Assembly (NCBI GenBank): GCA_017308255.1
Contig: JAFKFN010000003.1
Span: 62,001 to 126,000 of the forward strand
Length of the DNA: 64,000 bases
DNA from: Altererythrobacter sp.
GTDB lineage: Bacteria > Pseudomonadota > Alphaproteobacteria > Sphingomonadales > Sphingomonadaceae
Reading direction: 5' to 3'
The notes under the pieces were generated by a model. The model was not told the origin of the DNA. It made no database searches and saw only the letters and a list, made by a program, of their open reading frames with translations. This document shows, one piece after another, positions 53,550-61,524 of this stretch (position 1 is the first letter of the stretch; every line of letters begins with the position of its first letter). A program made the position numbers and the translations under genes.

Positions 53550-56459
53550 TCAGATCCCCATCTCGAACGGCTTCGTCCGCTCCTTCGAGATCTCGCGCTC
53601 CTCCTGCTTCCGGCCTTCCGCCACACGCCCTGCCGCCGACCCCCGCGCGGCCGCCGAGCGCAGGCGTTCGGTCACCTCGAGCGCCGATGACTTCTCGCCG
53701 GCATTCCGCCCGATCGCGGCGCCCAGCCTGCCCGCGTTGTCGACCACGAGCGTCAGGCTGTCGCGCAGCCGCGTGACCGTGACCAGGAAGGTCTTCTGAT
53801 TGGCGAGGTTGCGCTCGCGGCTGTCCATCACGGCAATTCCGCGATCCGACGTCAGGCCCTGCGCCATGTGCGCGTTGAGCGCATAGGCCAGATCGAGCCG
53901 CTTCAGCATCGGGTCGTCGTGCCGCAGACGGTGCGTCATCCCGGCGGAGGTCTCCACCGTGACACGCCCGCCGTCGATCGCCACGATCCGCGCCCGGTCG
54001 GCGTTGAACAGCCCGCGCCGGTGGTCGTTCTCGGTCCAGCGGATGCGGTCGCCCTCGTGGATCGCTAGGGGCTTCGTCTCGAACAGCGCCAGCCGGTCAT
54101 CCTTTTCACCGGGCCTGATGCGCGACGGCCGGAACGACGCGCGCCGTCCGCGCCGGTCCTCGAGCTCGACCGACCGGCCGGCGTGGTCGACCGACGCGAC
54201 CCGGTACGCCCCGCCCGCCAGGCGCAGGGTCCTGTCGCGCCCGCGGACGTCGAGGATCATCCCTTCGCGGTACGCCGCGATGTAGCGCAGCTCCTCGCGG
54301 GTGGCGTTGACGCGCGAGAGCACCTCCAGCTGCCGCGTCCCGGGCCCGAACTCGCCATTCGCTTGCAGGCCCGTCTGCACCGCCGCGTTGACCGCCGAGC
54401 GCAGCGCCCGTCCCGAAGCATAGATAGCGGTCCGCTCGCGCTCGGCCGGGGGCAGCGCCAGCCACTGCTCTGCCGCGACGATCGCGCTGTCGCCGTCGGT
54501 TTCGAGGGTGGCACCGCGCAGGTAGCCGAGCGCCTCCTCGACCCGGCCGGCCTGGGCCGCCGCCTGCGCCTGCCGCAGCAGCGGGTCGCGCCCGCGCAGG
54601 TTCACGCGCATCTCGGCACGCTCGATCCCGGCCTTCTGGACAAGGTCGAACGGCTTGCCCGCGTCGACCGCGCCCAGCTGTTTGCGGTCGCCGATCAGCA
54701 CGAGCCGGTCGATCTCGGCGAGATTGGCGAGGCGGACGAGCTTCTCCTTGTCGGCATTGGAGACCATCGAGGCTTCGTCGAGCACCAGCACATGGCCGGC
54801 CAGCGCCTGCCGCGCCTCTGCCAGCAGCCCGGCGCTCGTGGGATTCTCGAGCAGCTCCCGCCAGGTGCGCAGGAATCGCGCGAGCGTCTGCGAACGGATG
54901 CCGGTGTCGCGCTCGAGCATCTGCACGAGGGTATTCTGCACCGCGAGGCCGAGAACCGGACGGCCCTCGTCCGCGAGAACCTGCGCCACCGGCTTCAGCA
55001 CGCTGCTCTTGCCGGCGCCGGCGACGCCCTGCACGGCGACGATGCGGTTTCCTGACGACAGGATCAGTCGGGCGGCCGCTTCCTGGCCGGCATTCAGCGT
55101 CACGCCGTGATTGAGCGCGGCGACCGCCTGGACCCGCTGGCCCGCGTCCTCCGTCGGCAGGATGGCGGGTGCCGCGCCCCGTCCGTTCTCGACCTCGGCG
55201 AGTATCCGCTGCTCGCTGCCGACCGCCTCGCGCGACGCGAGCCAGCCCCGGTGCGACCCGCCGCCCCTGACGAGGTCGCCCGAGCGCACCAGCGCGGCGA
55301 CCCGGCCCTCGACGTGATCGACGGTCGTCGGCAGCCCGAAATCGAGCGCCGCCTTGAGCAGCGCCTCGCGCGGGAACGCCGCTTCGCGCTGCGACAGGTG
55401 CCGCACCGCCGAGGCGACCGCCTGCGCCGCGGCGATCGTCTCTCGGTCGCGTTTGAGGACATGGTCGGGCACCAGCGGGTCGCGCTCGGGCGCGCGAACG
55501 CGGTCCATCATCTGCCGCAGGAAGGCGAGCCCGCGCTCGAGCAGCGGCGCCTTCGTGCGCTCCCGCTCCGCCGCCAGCACCGCGCGCGTGCGGGCTGTGT
55601 CGATAACACGCGCCAGATCGAGGCCCACCGCGGCCGCGGTGTCGCGCCAGGCGGCACCGAGCGTGTCGCGGTCCTCGATCTCCGGCTTGGCCGAACGCGT
55701 GTCGAGCGCAGCGATAATCCCTGCTGCGAGACCCGGGCCGCGGCGCGCCTCGAGCACTTCGCGGCGGCGCGAGGAGAACGCCATGATCTGCGTGCGGCTG
55801 ATCCCGGCGGCCTCGAAGTTGCCGTGCTTGCCGACCGGCCCGGTCTCGTAGCCGAGCTTCTCGACCGAGAGCCGGAAGCACGCCATGGTCATGCTGTTGA
55901 GCAGCGTGTTGAGCTCCCACAGCCGGTCGTTGCGCAGCGCCCGCCACTTGCCGTCGGGGCCGCGGGTGACGTTGGCGACCACTCCGTGGAAATGCAGGTT
56001 GGGCTCCTGGTTGCGGTTGGTGTCGTGCTGGAACAGCCCGATCGCGAGGTTGTCGGTCTCCACCAGCCGGATGGCGCCGTTCCGCGTCAGCCGCGTCTGC
56101 GCGGCGTTGCGCTCGGCCCAGCGCAGCGTCTCGATCACCGCCTCGCGGTACGCCTCGGCAATCCGCCGGTCGCCGCCGACCAGCGCCAGCAGCGACCAGC
56201 TCTTGGGCAGCGAGAAGGTGAGGTCGGTGCCCGGCCGGTGCGGCTGCCCGGGATTGCCCACCCGCGTTCCGTCGGGCAGCTCGCCGCGCAGCAGCGCGTC
56301 GAACACCCCGGCCTCGACGCGCCCCTTCAGCCCGAGCGCTTCGGCCCCCTTGCCGATCCACTCGCCCGAGCGGTCGGCGTCGGCCGCGGCGTAGTAGTTG
56401 TCGGCCGCGAAGTAGCTCGCCGCGGCCGATGGGGAACGCACGTTGGCCATCGAAAGCAT
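53550..56459 (-). CDS. traI: MobF relaxase / helicase TraI
   Basis: A 969-residue bifunctional relaxase-helicase. N-terminal TrwC-type relaxase: catalytic Tyr in ASYFAADNYYAAAD (Y16, Y22, Y23), metal-binding His145, His156 and His158 in HDTNRNQEPNLHFHG. Helicase part has Walker A GVAGAGKSS (about 476-484) and LVLIGDRKQLGAVDAG. It nicks oriT and unwinds the strand for transfer. Start ATG 56459 gives the usual MLSMANVRS end. Downstream of traD on the same strand. Confidence 0.94.
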   Translation of the reverse strand: MLSMANVRSPSAAASYFAADNYYAAADADRSGEWIGKGAEALGLKGRVEAGVFDALLRGELPDGTRVGNPGQPHRPGTDLTFSLPKSWSLLALVGGDRRIAEAYREAVIETLRWAERNAAQTRLTRNGAIRLVETDNLAIGLFQHDTNRNQEPNLHFHGVVANVTRGPDGKWRALRNDRLWELNTLLNSMTMACFRLSVEKLGYETGPVGKHGNFEAAGISRTQIMAFSSRRREVLEARRGPGLAAGIIAALDTRSAKPEIEDRDTLGAAWRDTAAAVGLDLARVIDTARTRAVLAAERERTKAPLLERGLAFLRQMMDRVRAPERDPLVPDHVLKRDRETIAAAQAVASAVRHLSQREAAFPREALLKAALDFGLPTTVDHVEGRVAALVRSGDLVRGGGSHRGWLASREAVGSEQRILAEVENGRGAAPAILPTEDAGQRVQAVAALNHGVTLNAGQEAAARLILSSGNRIVAVQGVAGAGKSSVLKPVAQVLADEGRPVLGLAVQNTLVQMLERDTGIRSQTLARFLRTWRELLENPTSAGLLAEARQALAGHVLVLDEASMVSNADKEKLVRLANLAEIDRLVLIGDRKQLGAVDAGKPFDLVQKAGIERAEMRVNLRGRDPLLRQAQAAAQAGRVEEALGYLRGATLETDGDSAIVAAEQWLALPPAERERTAIYASGRALRSAVNAAVQTGLQANGEFGPGTRQLEVLSRVNATREELRYIAAYREGMILDVRGRDRTLRLAGGAYRVASVDHAGRSVELEDRRGRRASFRPSRIRPGEKDDRLALFETKPLAIHEGDRIRWTENDHRRGLFNADRARIVAIDGGRVTVETSAGMTHRLRHDDPMLKRLDLAYALNAHMAQGLTSDRGIAVMDSRERNLANQKTFLVTVTRLRDSLTLVVDNAGRLGAAIGRNAGEKSSALEVTERLRSAAARGSAAGRVAEGRKQEEREISKERTKPFEMGI

Positions 56460-56506
56460 AGGACCGGCACCTCACAAAGCCCCTCCCAGGCTCCCTTGCG
56501 TGCGGC

Positions 56507-58849
56507 TTACAGATCGGGCTCGAACTCGCCGAGATCGGGCGGCCGCGGCGGCTCGGCCGCGCCGTCGAGCAGGTCGCGTTCCTGGCGCCGGCGGTGGACT
56601 TCCGCCGGATCCCGCTCGCGCGGTTCGCGGTCTGATGCCCGCCCGTTTCGGGGAGCACCGGCGGGCCTGCCGTCGCCGGGCTGAGCCTCACCGGCATCGC
56701 GCCCCTGGTCGCCCGCGCTCTCGGCCCTGACCACGCCCGCCAGCGGCAGCGAAGTGCTCTCCGTCGGCGCCGCCGCCGTCCCGGTCGGAGCAACTGATTC
56801 CGTGGCCTTGGCGTCCGGGGGGACAGCCCCGAGGTGGACGCGCCTGGCCGGCCGGTCCAGCTCTTGATCGCGCGGCTCGTCGCTCTCCAGGTCCCGGTAA
56901 GCGAGCGTCAGCTGGCGCGGGACCACGGGCCTGCCGGCGCCGTCGTCGTTGGTTGCCGGATGCTCGTCCGGTCCGCCGGCGGGCGCGGCAAAGGCGCCTT
57001 CCTCGCCGGCGTTCTCCCGGCTCGCGGCGCCGGCCGGCAGGGTCGGCACGTCCGGCTCACGGGCGATGAATCCTTCCGCAATGCGCGGCCACGTCCGGGG
57101 CGACAGCGACACCGGCGCCGCCGGAAACCCGTCGGGGAACTTGAGGTAACCCGAGAGCCGCGGCAGGTTCATGAACTGGTCGGGCAGCAGCAGCGGCTCG
57201 ATCTGCCGGCGGGGCGTCAGGCTGACCGCGTCGCGGGCATTGTTGTAGCCGTAGCTGTACCCTTCCTCCATGTCGCGGACCTGGCGGTGGCCGATGAAAT
57301 CCGAGCACCAGGTGGCGGTCTCGCGGTCGGCCGTGGCGAGGATCAGCTTGGTTCGCGCGAGCGACGACAGCGTCATCGCCATGTTCTCGCCGTAGACCTC
57401 CTTGAGCTTGGCGAACGCGTGCACCCCGACGACGATTGCGCCGCCGAAATTGCGCGCCGTCTGCAGGCCCTTTTCGAGCGCGGGCAACCGGTGCAGCGCG
57501 CCGAGCTCGTCGACCAGAAACCACAGCCTGAGATCCCCCGTCCGCTCCATCGTCATCAGCGTGTTCATCGCCGTGTCGAGCCACAGCGTGAGCAGCTGCG
57601 AGCAGATCGACAGGTCGACGTAGCGGGCCGACAGGAACAGCACCGATCCGGGCGCGCTCTCCCCCCTCGTCCAGTCGCGTATCGAGAACGCCGGCCCGCC
57701 CGACGGGAGCAGCTTGAGCGCCTTGGCGTTGGCGTTGAACACCGCGCGGATCGACTCCGCCATGCGCGCCGCCTCGGGGGCGGTCAGCGGGTCGGCCATG
57801 GTCCCGCGCATGAGCCTGTGGACCTGCGCGAGGTCGGCGGTCATCAGCCGCGAGGCGAGCGCCGCGTTGGTCGCGGTTCCCGCGCGTTTCAGGTGCAGGC
57901 ACATCTCGACGAACAGCATGCGCGCGGCGAGCACCCAGAACTGTTCGGCGCCGCCGCCGTCGTGCGGCACGAGCGCCTCGGCGGCGGCGTGGAATTCGCC
58001 CTCGCTGGTGCAGTCGTTGAACACGCTCCACGACGGGCAGCGCGCGTCGAGCGGGTTGAGAATGACGTCGCGTTCGGGATCGAAGAACGCCTCGATGAAC
58101 GCGCCGGTGAGGTCGAACACGACCGCGCGCTGCCCGCGCGAACGGGCCTCGGCGAGCAGCTCCGACAGCGCCACCGTCTTGCCGGTGCCGGTCGTGCCGA
58201 CGAGCATCGTATGGCTCTGCTCGAGCCGCCACGGCCACTCCACTTCGGCCAGATGCGACGGCGTGTAGAAGCCCGCGCGCGCGAGCGCGGAGGACCCCGC
58301 GAGCCGCCATTTCCAGCCCAGCGCGGCGCCCATCTCGCGGGCGCGTTCGGCGCGGTTGTGGCGGGCGATTTCGTCCTCGAGCTCGGGCAGCGTGACGAGC
58401 ATCGCGCCGCGCTCGTGGCGCCGCTCGCGCGAGCGCCCGCCGAACCGTTCGGCGATCCACCAGAACAGGCAGAACGACGGCACCAGGATCAGCGCCGACA
58501 GCCAGAAGGCGGAGGCCAGCGCGCCCCTGAACGCGGCCACGGCTTCGCGCACCGGCGGGAAGTCGCGCAGCACGCCGACCGGCAGCGCGACGCTTCCGCC
58601 CCAAGCCAGTTCGAGGGCGACCGGCTTCGCCGGATCGAACTCCATGAAACCGTAGAGCGCAGCGTAGACATGCATCCACACAAGGTAGAGCTGGTGATCG
58701 GTCAGGTCGGTGGTGACCTCCCGCCAGGAGAGCCCGGCGAAGCACAGCACCGCGACGATCAGCGGCCCCTTGAGGCCCGCTGCGAACATGAATCCGAAGT
58801 GCCCGAGGAGCTGGCTGCCGCGGGTGAAGTTGAGGAGGTTATGCTTCAT
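56507..58849 (-). CDS. traD: Type IV coupling protein TraD
   Basis: A 780-residue VirD4-like coupling ATPase. Two N-terminal transmembrane regions (FMFAAGLKGPLIVAVLCFAG and ALASAFWLSALILVPSFCLF), Walker A GTTGTGKT (about 223) and Walker B WFLVDELGAL (about 445). Long Pro/Ala-rich C-terminal tail. Start ATG at 58849 overlaps the small gene upstream by 11 bp. Links the relaxosome to the T4SS. Confidence 0.93.
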   Translation of the reverse strand: MKHNLLNFTRGSQLLGHFGFMFAAGLKGPLIVAVLCFAGLSWREVTTDLTDHQLYLVWMHVYAALYGFMEFDPAKPVALELAWGGSVALPVGVLRDFPPVREAVAAFRGALASAFWLSALILVPSFCLFWWIAERFGGRSRERRHERGAMLVTLPELEDEIARHNRAERAREMGAALGWKWRLAGSSALARAGFYTPSHLAEVEWPWRLEQSHTMLVGTTGTGKTVALSELLAEARSRGQRAVVFDLTGAFIEAFFDPERDVILNPLDARCPSWSVFNDCTSEGEFHAAAEALVPHDGGGAEQFWVLAARMLFVEMCLHLKRAGTATNAALASRLMTADLAQVHRLMRGTMADPLTAPEAARMAESIRAVFNANAKALKLLPSGGPAFSIRDWTRGESAPGSVLFLSARYVDLSICSQLLTLWLDTAMNTLMTMERTGDLRLWFLVDELGALHRLPALEKGLQTARNFGGAIVVGVHAFAKLKEVYGENMAMTLSSLARTKLILATADRETATWCSDFIGHRQVRDMEEGYSYGYNNARDAVSLTPRRQIEPLLLPDQFMNLPRLSGYLKFPDGFPAAPVSLSPRTWPRIAEGFIAREPDVPTLPAGAASRENAGEEGAFAAPAGGPDEHPATNDDGAGRPVVPRQLTLAYRDLESDEPRDQELDRPARRVHLGAVPPDAKATESVAPTGTAAAPTESTSLPLAGVVRAESAGDQGRDAGEAQPGDGRPAGAPRNGRASDREPRERDPAEVHRRRQERDLLDGAAEPPRPPDLGEFEPDL

Positions 58850-59156
58850 CGCCGGCCTCCCGCGAAAGGCCGCGGCGGGCCAGCTGGCGGGCGTAGGCCT
58901 CGTGCGTGCGCTGCCGCAGCTGCCCGTCCGGATGGCTCGAAAGCAGCGCATCGAGGGCGACGGTAATGAACAGGTTCTGCCGCGTCGGGTCGAGCGCGGC
59001 GCGCTTGTTCTTCGGCGCGTTCTCGCGCTGCCAGACATCGACCAGGTGATCGCGGACGATGATGCTGACAGAGACGTTCTGGTCTCTCGCCTGCTGCTTC
59101 ACCCAGTCCGCGATGAGCCGCGGAACGTACGTCTGAAGACTGAGATGTCGATCCAT
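58839..59156 (-). CDS. Small accessory relaxosome-type protein
   Basis: A 105-residue protein with an N-terminal part like a ribbon-helix-helix or similar dimeric fold (LSLQTYVPRLIADWVKQQAR, VSVSIIVRDHLVDVW), then a basic linker (NKRAALDPTRQN) and helices. Position upstream of traD-traI fits the traM/traY-type accessory gene that binds oriT. A perfect inverted repeat lies 4 bp upstream of its ATG and overlaps its ribosome site. Confidence 0.75.
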   Translation of the reverse strand: MDRHLSLQTYVPRLIADWVKQQARDQNVSVSIIVRDHLVDVWQRENAPKNKRAALDPTRQNLFITVALDALLSSHPDGQLRQRTHEAYARQLARRGLSREAGDEA

Positions 59157-59576
59157 GTCACAGGTTCCTGACGCTCGTGGAACCTGGTTCGACCTTGCGG
59201 AAGGTGACGATGAGAATAAATCATGAACATCGCCTCGTCAACCGATCTGATATGTCCTTGAAACAACAGCTTATCGCATTTCGTCGGCAGCGAGCGCCCG
59301 GCAATGAGGCGTAAATCACGCGCAAATCACTTCTGCACCAAGGCCATTTTCGCGCCTAACTGTTTGTCCTTACGCCATATTCCCAGCAGCTTCCGCTGTG
59401 TACGGTGTGCCCCTTTCCCCCAATTGCGCGAGGGAGATCCGGTGCCTTCGCCGGTTCCGTTCGGCCGGTCCTGAACGGTCGCCGATAGCGCGGATAGAAG
59501 GGCGCGCTGGCGCTCATGCCAGCGCTCAGTCCGAGCCCTTCGCTTCGCCCGATTGTGCAAGGCGAGCAAAGAAAAA
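59157..59576. other. Putative oriT region
   Basis: About 420 bp without a gene, next to relaxosome genes. It holds the inverted repeat CAGGTTCC-N10-GGAACCTG (59161-59186), the direct repeat AAATCAC at 59313-59319 and 59324-59330 (11-bp period), and AT-rich stretches around 59210-59280. These are the kinds of repeats that surround nic sites, but I cannot place the nic site itself. Confidence 0.45.
59161..59186. repeat. Inverted repeat overlapping an accessory-gene ribosome site
   Basis: Perfect 8-bp arms CAGGTTCC / GGAACCTG around TGACGCTCGT. On the minus strand the GGAAC at the downstream arm is the ribosome site of the gene starting at 59156, so the stem would hide it, or the arms form a dimeric operator. 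Confidence 0.6.
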
Positions 59577-59606
59577 GGGCGGGAACCGGTGTCCCGGTTC
59601 CCGCCC
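59577..59606 (-). terminator. Rho-independent terminator
   Basis: Perfect 13-bp stem GGGCGGGAACCGG / CCGGTTCCCGCCC with a TGTC loop; on the minus strand it is followed by TTTTTC. It ends the small gene at 59618-59839 and shields the region to its left. Confidence 0.85.
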
Positions 59607-59617
59607 TGGCGGTGAGA

Positions 59618-59839
59618 TCAGAACTCGTCGAGCAGCGCCCCGTGCACCGTGTGCACCACGCGCGCCGCAAGGTGCGCCGGAAGCGCGTTGTAGTCGCCCT
59701 CGTCGAGCGCGATGTAGCCAAGCTCGTCGTCCTCGACGACGTGCTGGTCGAAGAAGCTGTGCAGCGCGCGCCTCTCGGCGGTTTCGAGCGCCTCGAAGTA
59801 GCTGTGCGAAGCCAGCGTGCAGTGTGCGAATTGAGCCAT
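59618..59839 (-). CDS. Hypothetical small acidic element protein
   Basis: A 73-residue protein with AQFAHCTLASHSYFEALETA, then FFDQHVVEDDELGYIALDEG. No family recognised. Strong AGGAGG ribosome site before the ATG at 59839 and a strong terminator after the stop support it. Close to the likely oriT, so it may belong to the leading region. Confidence 0.65.
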   Translation of the reverse strand: MAQFAHCTLASHSYFEALETAERRALHSFFDQHVVEDDELGYIALDEGDYNALPAHLAARVVHTVHGALLDEF

Positions 59840-60184
59840 GATGATCCTCCTGAAGTCTGTCGTGAGACGACCGGAGGGGAGCGATGACCGGACGTAGCCC
59901 GGGTCCAGGATCGCCCGCACGGGCGACCGCGCCAGCGGCGGCGGGGGCAACGATTTTGTTCGGCCGGGCATCGCCCGGTCGGGCAAAATGGTGGGGCCCC
60001 GCACGTCCTTGACGCGGGCTGCGGCCGGACATCATGCTGGGCCATTCCGTGAGCCAGGATCCCTCCCACCTCTCGATAGAAGCAGGTCGGCGGGACCTTG
60101 CAGATAGCGTTTTCCTACACCCCCTTCGGCATGGCAGCACGGAGCGCAGGGGAATCACAGGCGAGGGGAACGGAAGGAACGACA
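59840..60184. other. Intergenic region with regulator motif
   Basis: 345 bp between divergent small genes. GC-rich with short hairpins (for example CCGGGCATCGCCCGG near 59965-59980) and the 16-bp motif copy at 60108-60123. A 40-codon frame from about 59884 lacks support. Confidence 0.4.
60108..60123 (-). promoter_or_regulatory. Repeated motif GGGGTGTAGGAAAACG, copy 2
   Basis: Exact match, on the minus strand, to the motif at 25426-25441 beside the T4SS operon. It lies 61 bp upstream of the gene at 60185, so both control regions may share a regulator. Confidence 0.5.
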
Positions 60185-60451
60185 ATGTCCCGGAAAAGCA
60201 GCGCGGTCGACGCGCTCCGCAAGCTCGAAGCCGATCGCGAGGCGCTCGCCGCGCGGCAGCGCGAGCTCGAGAAGGAAGCCGCGCTCGAGCTCGGCCAGGC
60301 GATCCTCGGCAGCGGCCTCGAGCACTTCTCGAGGAAGGGCCTCAGGCGCGTCGCCGAGGCGCTCGGCGCGATGGGCGAACAGGCCGCGCTCGAGCGGCTC
60401 GCCGGCACCGGGCCGGTCCGCCCGACTGCTGCCGATCGCGCATCCGCATAG
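60185..60451 (+). CDS. Small charged helical element protein
   Basis: An 88-residue protein with a long charged helix (SAVDALRKLEADREALAARQ, then ELEKEAALELGQAILGSGLE) and a second helix. It resembles small conserved proteins found beside ssb in alphaproteobacterial ICEs (I believe the DUF6437 group). Function unknown. Confidence 0.7.
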   Translation: MSRKSSAVDALRKLEADREALAARQRELEKEAALELGQAILGSGLEHFSRKGLRRVAEALGAMGEQAALERLAGTGPVRPTAADRASA

Positions 60452-60461
60452 CAGCAGAAGA

Positions 60462-60493
60462 AGAGGCCCTGCCGGTGTTCCGGCAGAGCCTCT
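60462..60493. terminator. Bidirectional hairpin between convergent genes
   Basis: AGAGGC and CTGCCGG pair with CCGGCAG and GCCTCT around a TGTT loop, with one mismatch. It lies between the stops of the genes at 60451 and 60516. On the minus strand TTCTTCTGC follows. Confidence 0.65.
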
Positions 60494-60515
60494 TCGAGGT
60501 CCGGTTGAGGGACGC

Positions 60516-60902
60516 TCAGTCGATCGGCGGAGCATCCTTGTTGTCGCTCCCGGCGCCGCGGGACAGGAAGTCGACCTTGTCGGCGAGGATCTCGCAGCCG
60601 TAGCGCTTGTTGCCGTCCTTGTCGTCCCACTGGGTGTAGTGGATGCGGCCCTGGACCGAGACCAGCTGGCCCTTCGAGCAGTACTGGCCGACCGTTCTGG
60701 CGAGCCCGTTGAAGCAGGTCACGCGGTGGAATTCGCTGTCCTTGGCGGTGAAGCCGTTCTCGTCCTTGTAGGTCTTGCCGTCCTTGTCGCGCGCGGGGCG
60801 GTCGGTGACGACGGTGATGCCGGTGACCGACGTTCCGCCCTTGGTTTCGCGGGTCTCGGGATCGCGGGCGATGCGGCCGGTGAGGATGACGATGTTGGTC
60901 AT
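60516..60902 (-). CDS. ssb: Single-stranded DNA-binding protein
   Basis: A 128-residue SSB with the OB fold: TNIVILTGRIARDPETRETK, VTCFNGLARTVGQYCSKGQL, VQGRIHYTQWDDKDGNKRYG. The acidic C-terminal tip seen in housekeeping SSB (DDIPF) is shortened to SDNKDAPPID. ATG at 60902 with AGGAGAAG. Protects entering ssDNA during transfer. Confidence 0.9.
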   Translation of the reverse strand: MTNIVILTGRIARDPETRETKGGTSVTGITVVTDRPARDKDGKTYKDENGFTAKDSEFHRVTCFNGLARTVGQYCSKGQLVSVQGRIHYTQWDDKDGNKRYGCEILADKVDFLSRGAGSDNKDAPPID

Positions 60903-61524
60903 GAGAACTTCTCCTTCGGTCTCAAGCCGGAGCCATTTCCGGCTTGCGAACGGTCGGGAGAAGCAGGGCATGGGAGGGCTGCACCGCGGGCGCGCCAGCG
61001 CCGAGGGAAACCCCCTTATCGCCGGGTGGTGCGGGCAGCCCGCGCAGCGGGCAACACGGCCGGCTGGAAGGGGGTTGCCGCCCTCAGCTGACCTGATTCA
61101 GACAGGTTCGCATGAAAGCCGGATTGGGTTCAGGAGCTCGATCGGCAGGAGGAGCTTGGCCATCGATCCAGTTCAGGCAAACGCCCGTTCTGTCGCAAAG
61201 TCCGGAACGTAATGAGCAAAGATATCTAATGCCGAGACGTCATCGTTTCAGGGCGCATGCATGCGGACTCGCGGCCGGCAATGGCGAACACTGGGCCGGT
61301 AGCCGAATGACAGGTCAGCAGCGAGCCAATGCAAATAGCTGCCGTTGGAGAGCGGGCACCTGCGGAGATCAACCTCTCCGGGAACGACCGGTTGGTTGGC
61401 GACACGTCCCAACACGAAATCCGACATGATATTTGGAAGATTATGAGAGGGCGGGTGACAGTGCAGATAGCTTCTGCTGTCACCCCCAACTCGAATGTAT
61501 GCTCCCGCGCTATTGACAATGGAC
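60903..61524. other. Long intergenic region upstream of ssb
   Basis: 622 bp with no supported gene. It holds the ssb promoter side and the structured leader at 61009-61076. Between 61100 and 61524 I see no repeat, RNA gene or motif; short frames there have no ribosome sites. Confidence 0.5.
61009..61076 (-). promoter_or_regulatory. Structured leader upstream of ssb
   Basis: AACCCCCTT (61009-61017) pairs with AAGGGGGTT (61068-61076), 9 bp perfect. Inside, GCCGG pairs with CCGGC and GCCCGC-GCA-GCGGGC forms a perfect 6-bp hairpin (61038-61052). This nested fold lies about 110 bp upstream of the ssb ATG. It could be an mRNA leader or a single-strand promoter like Frpo of F. Confidence 0.55.

Noticed and set aside
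56834-58966. 710-codon plus-strand frame
   Set aside because: Antisense to traD; Arg/Gln/His-rich with no motifs.
59884-60016. Short plus-strand frame with repeated Arg/Gly/Pro
   Set aside because: About 43 codons, no support, low complexity.
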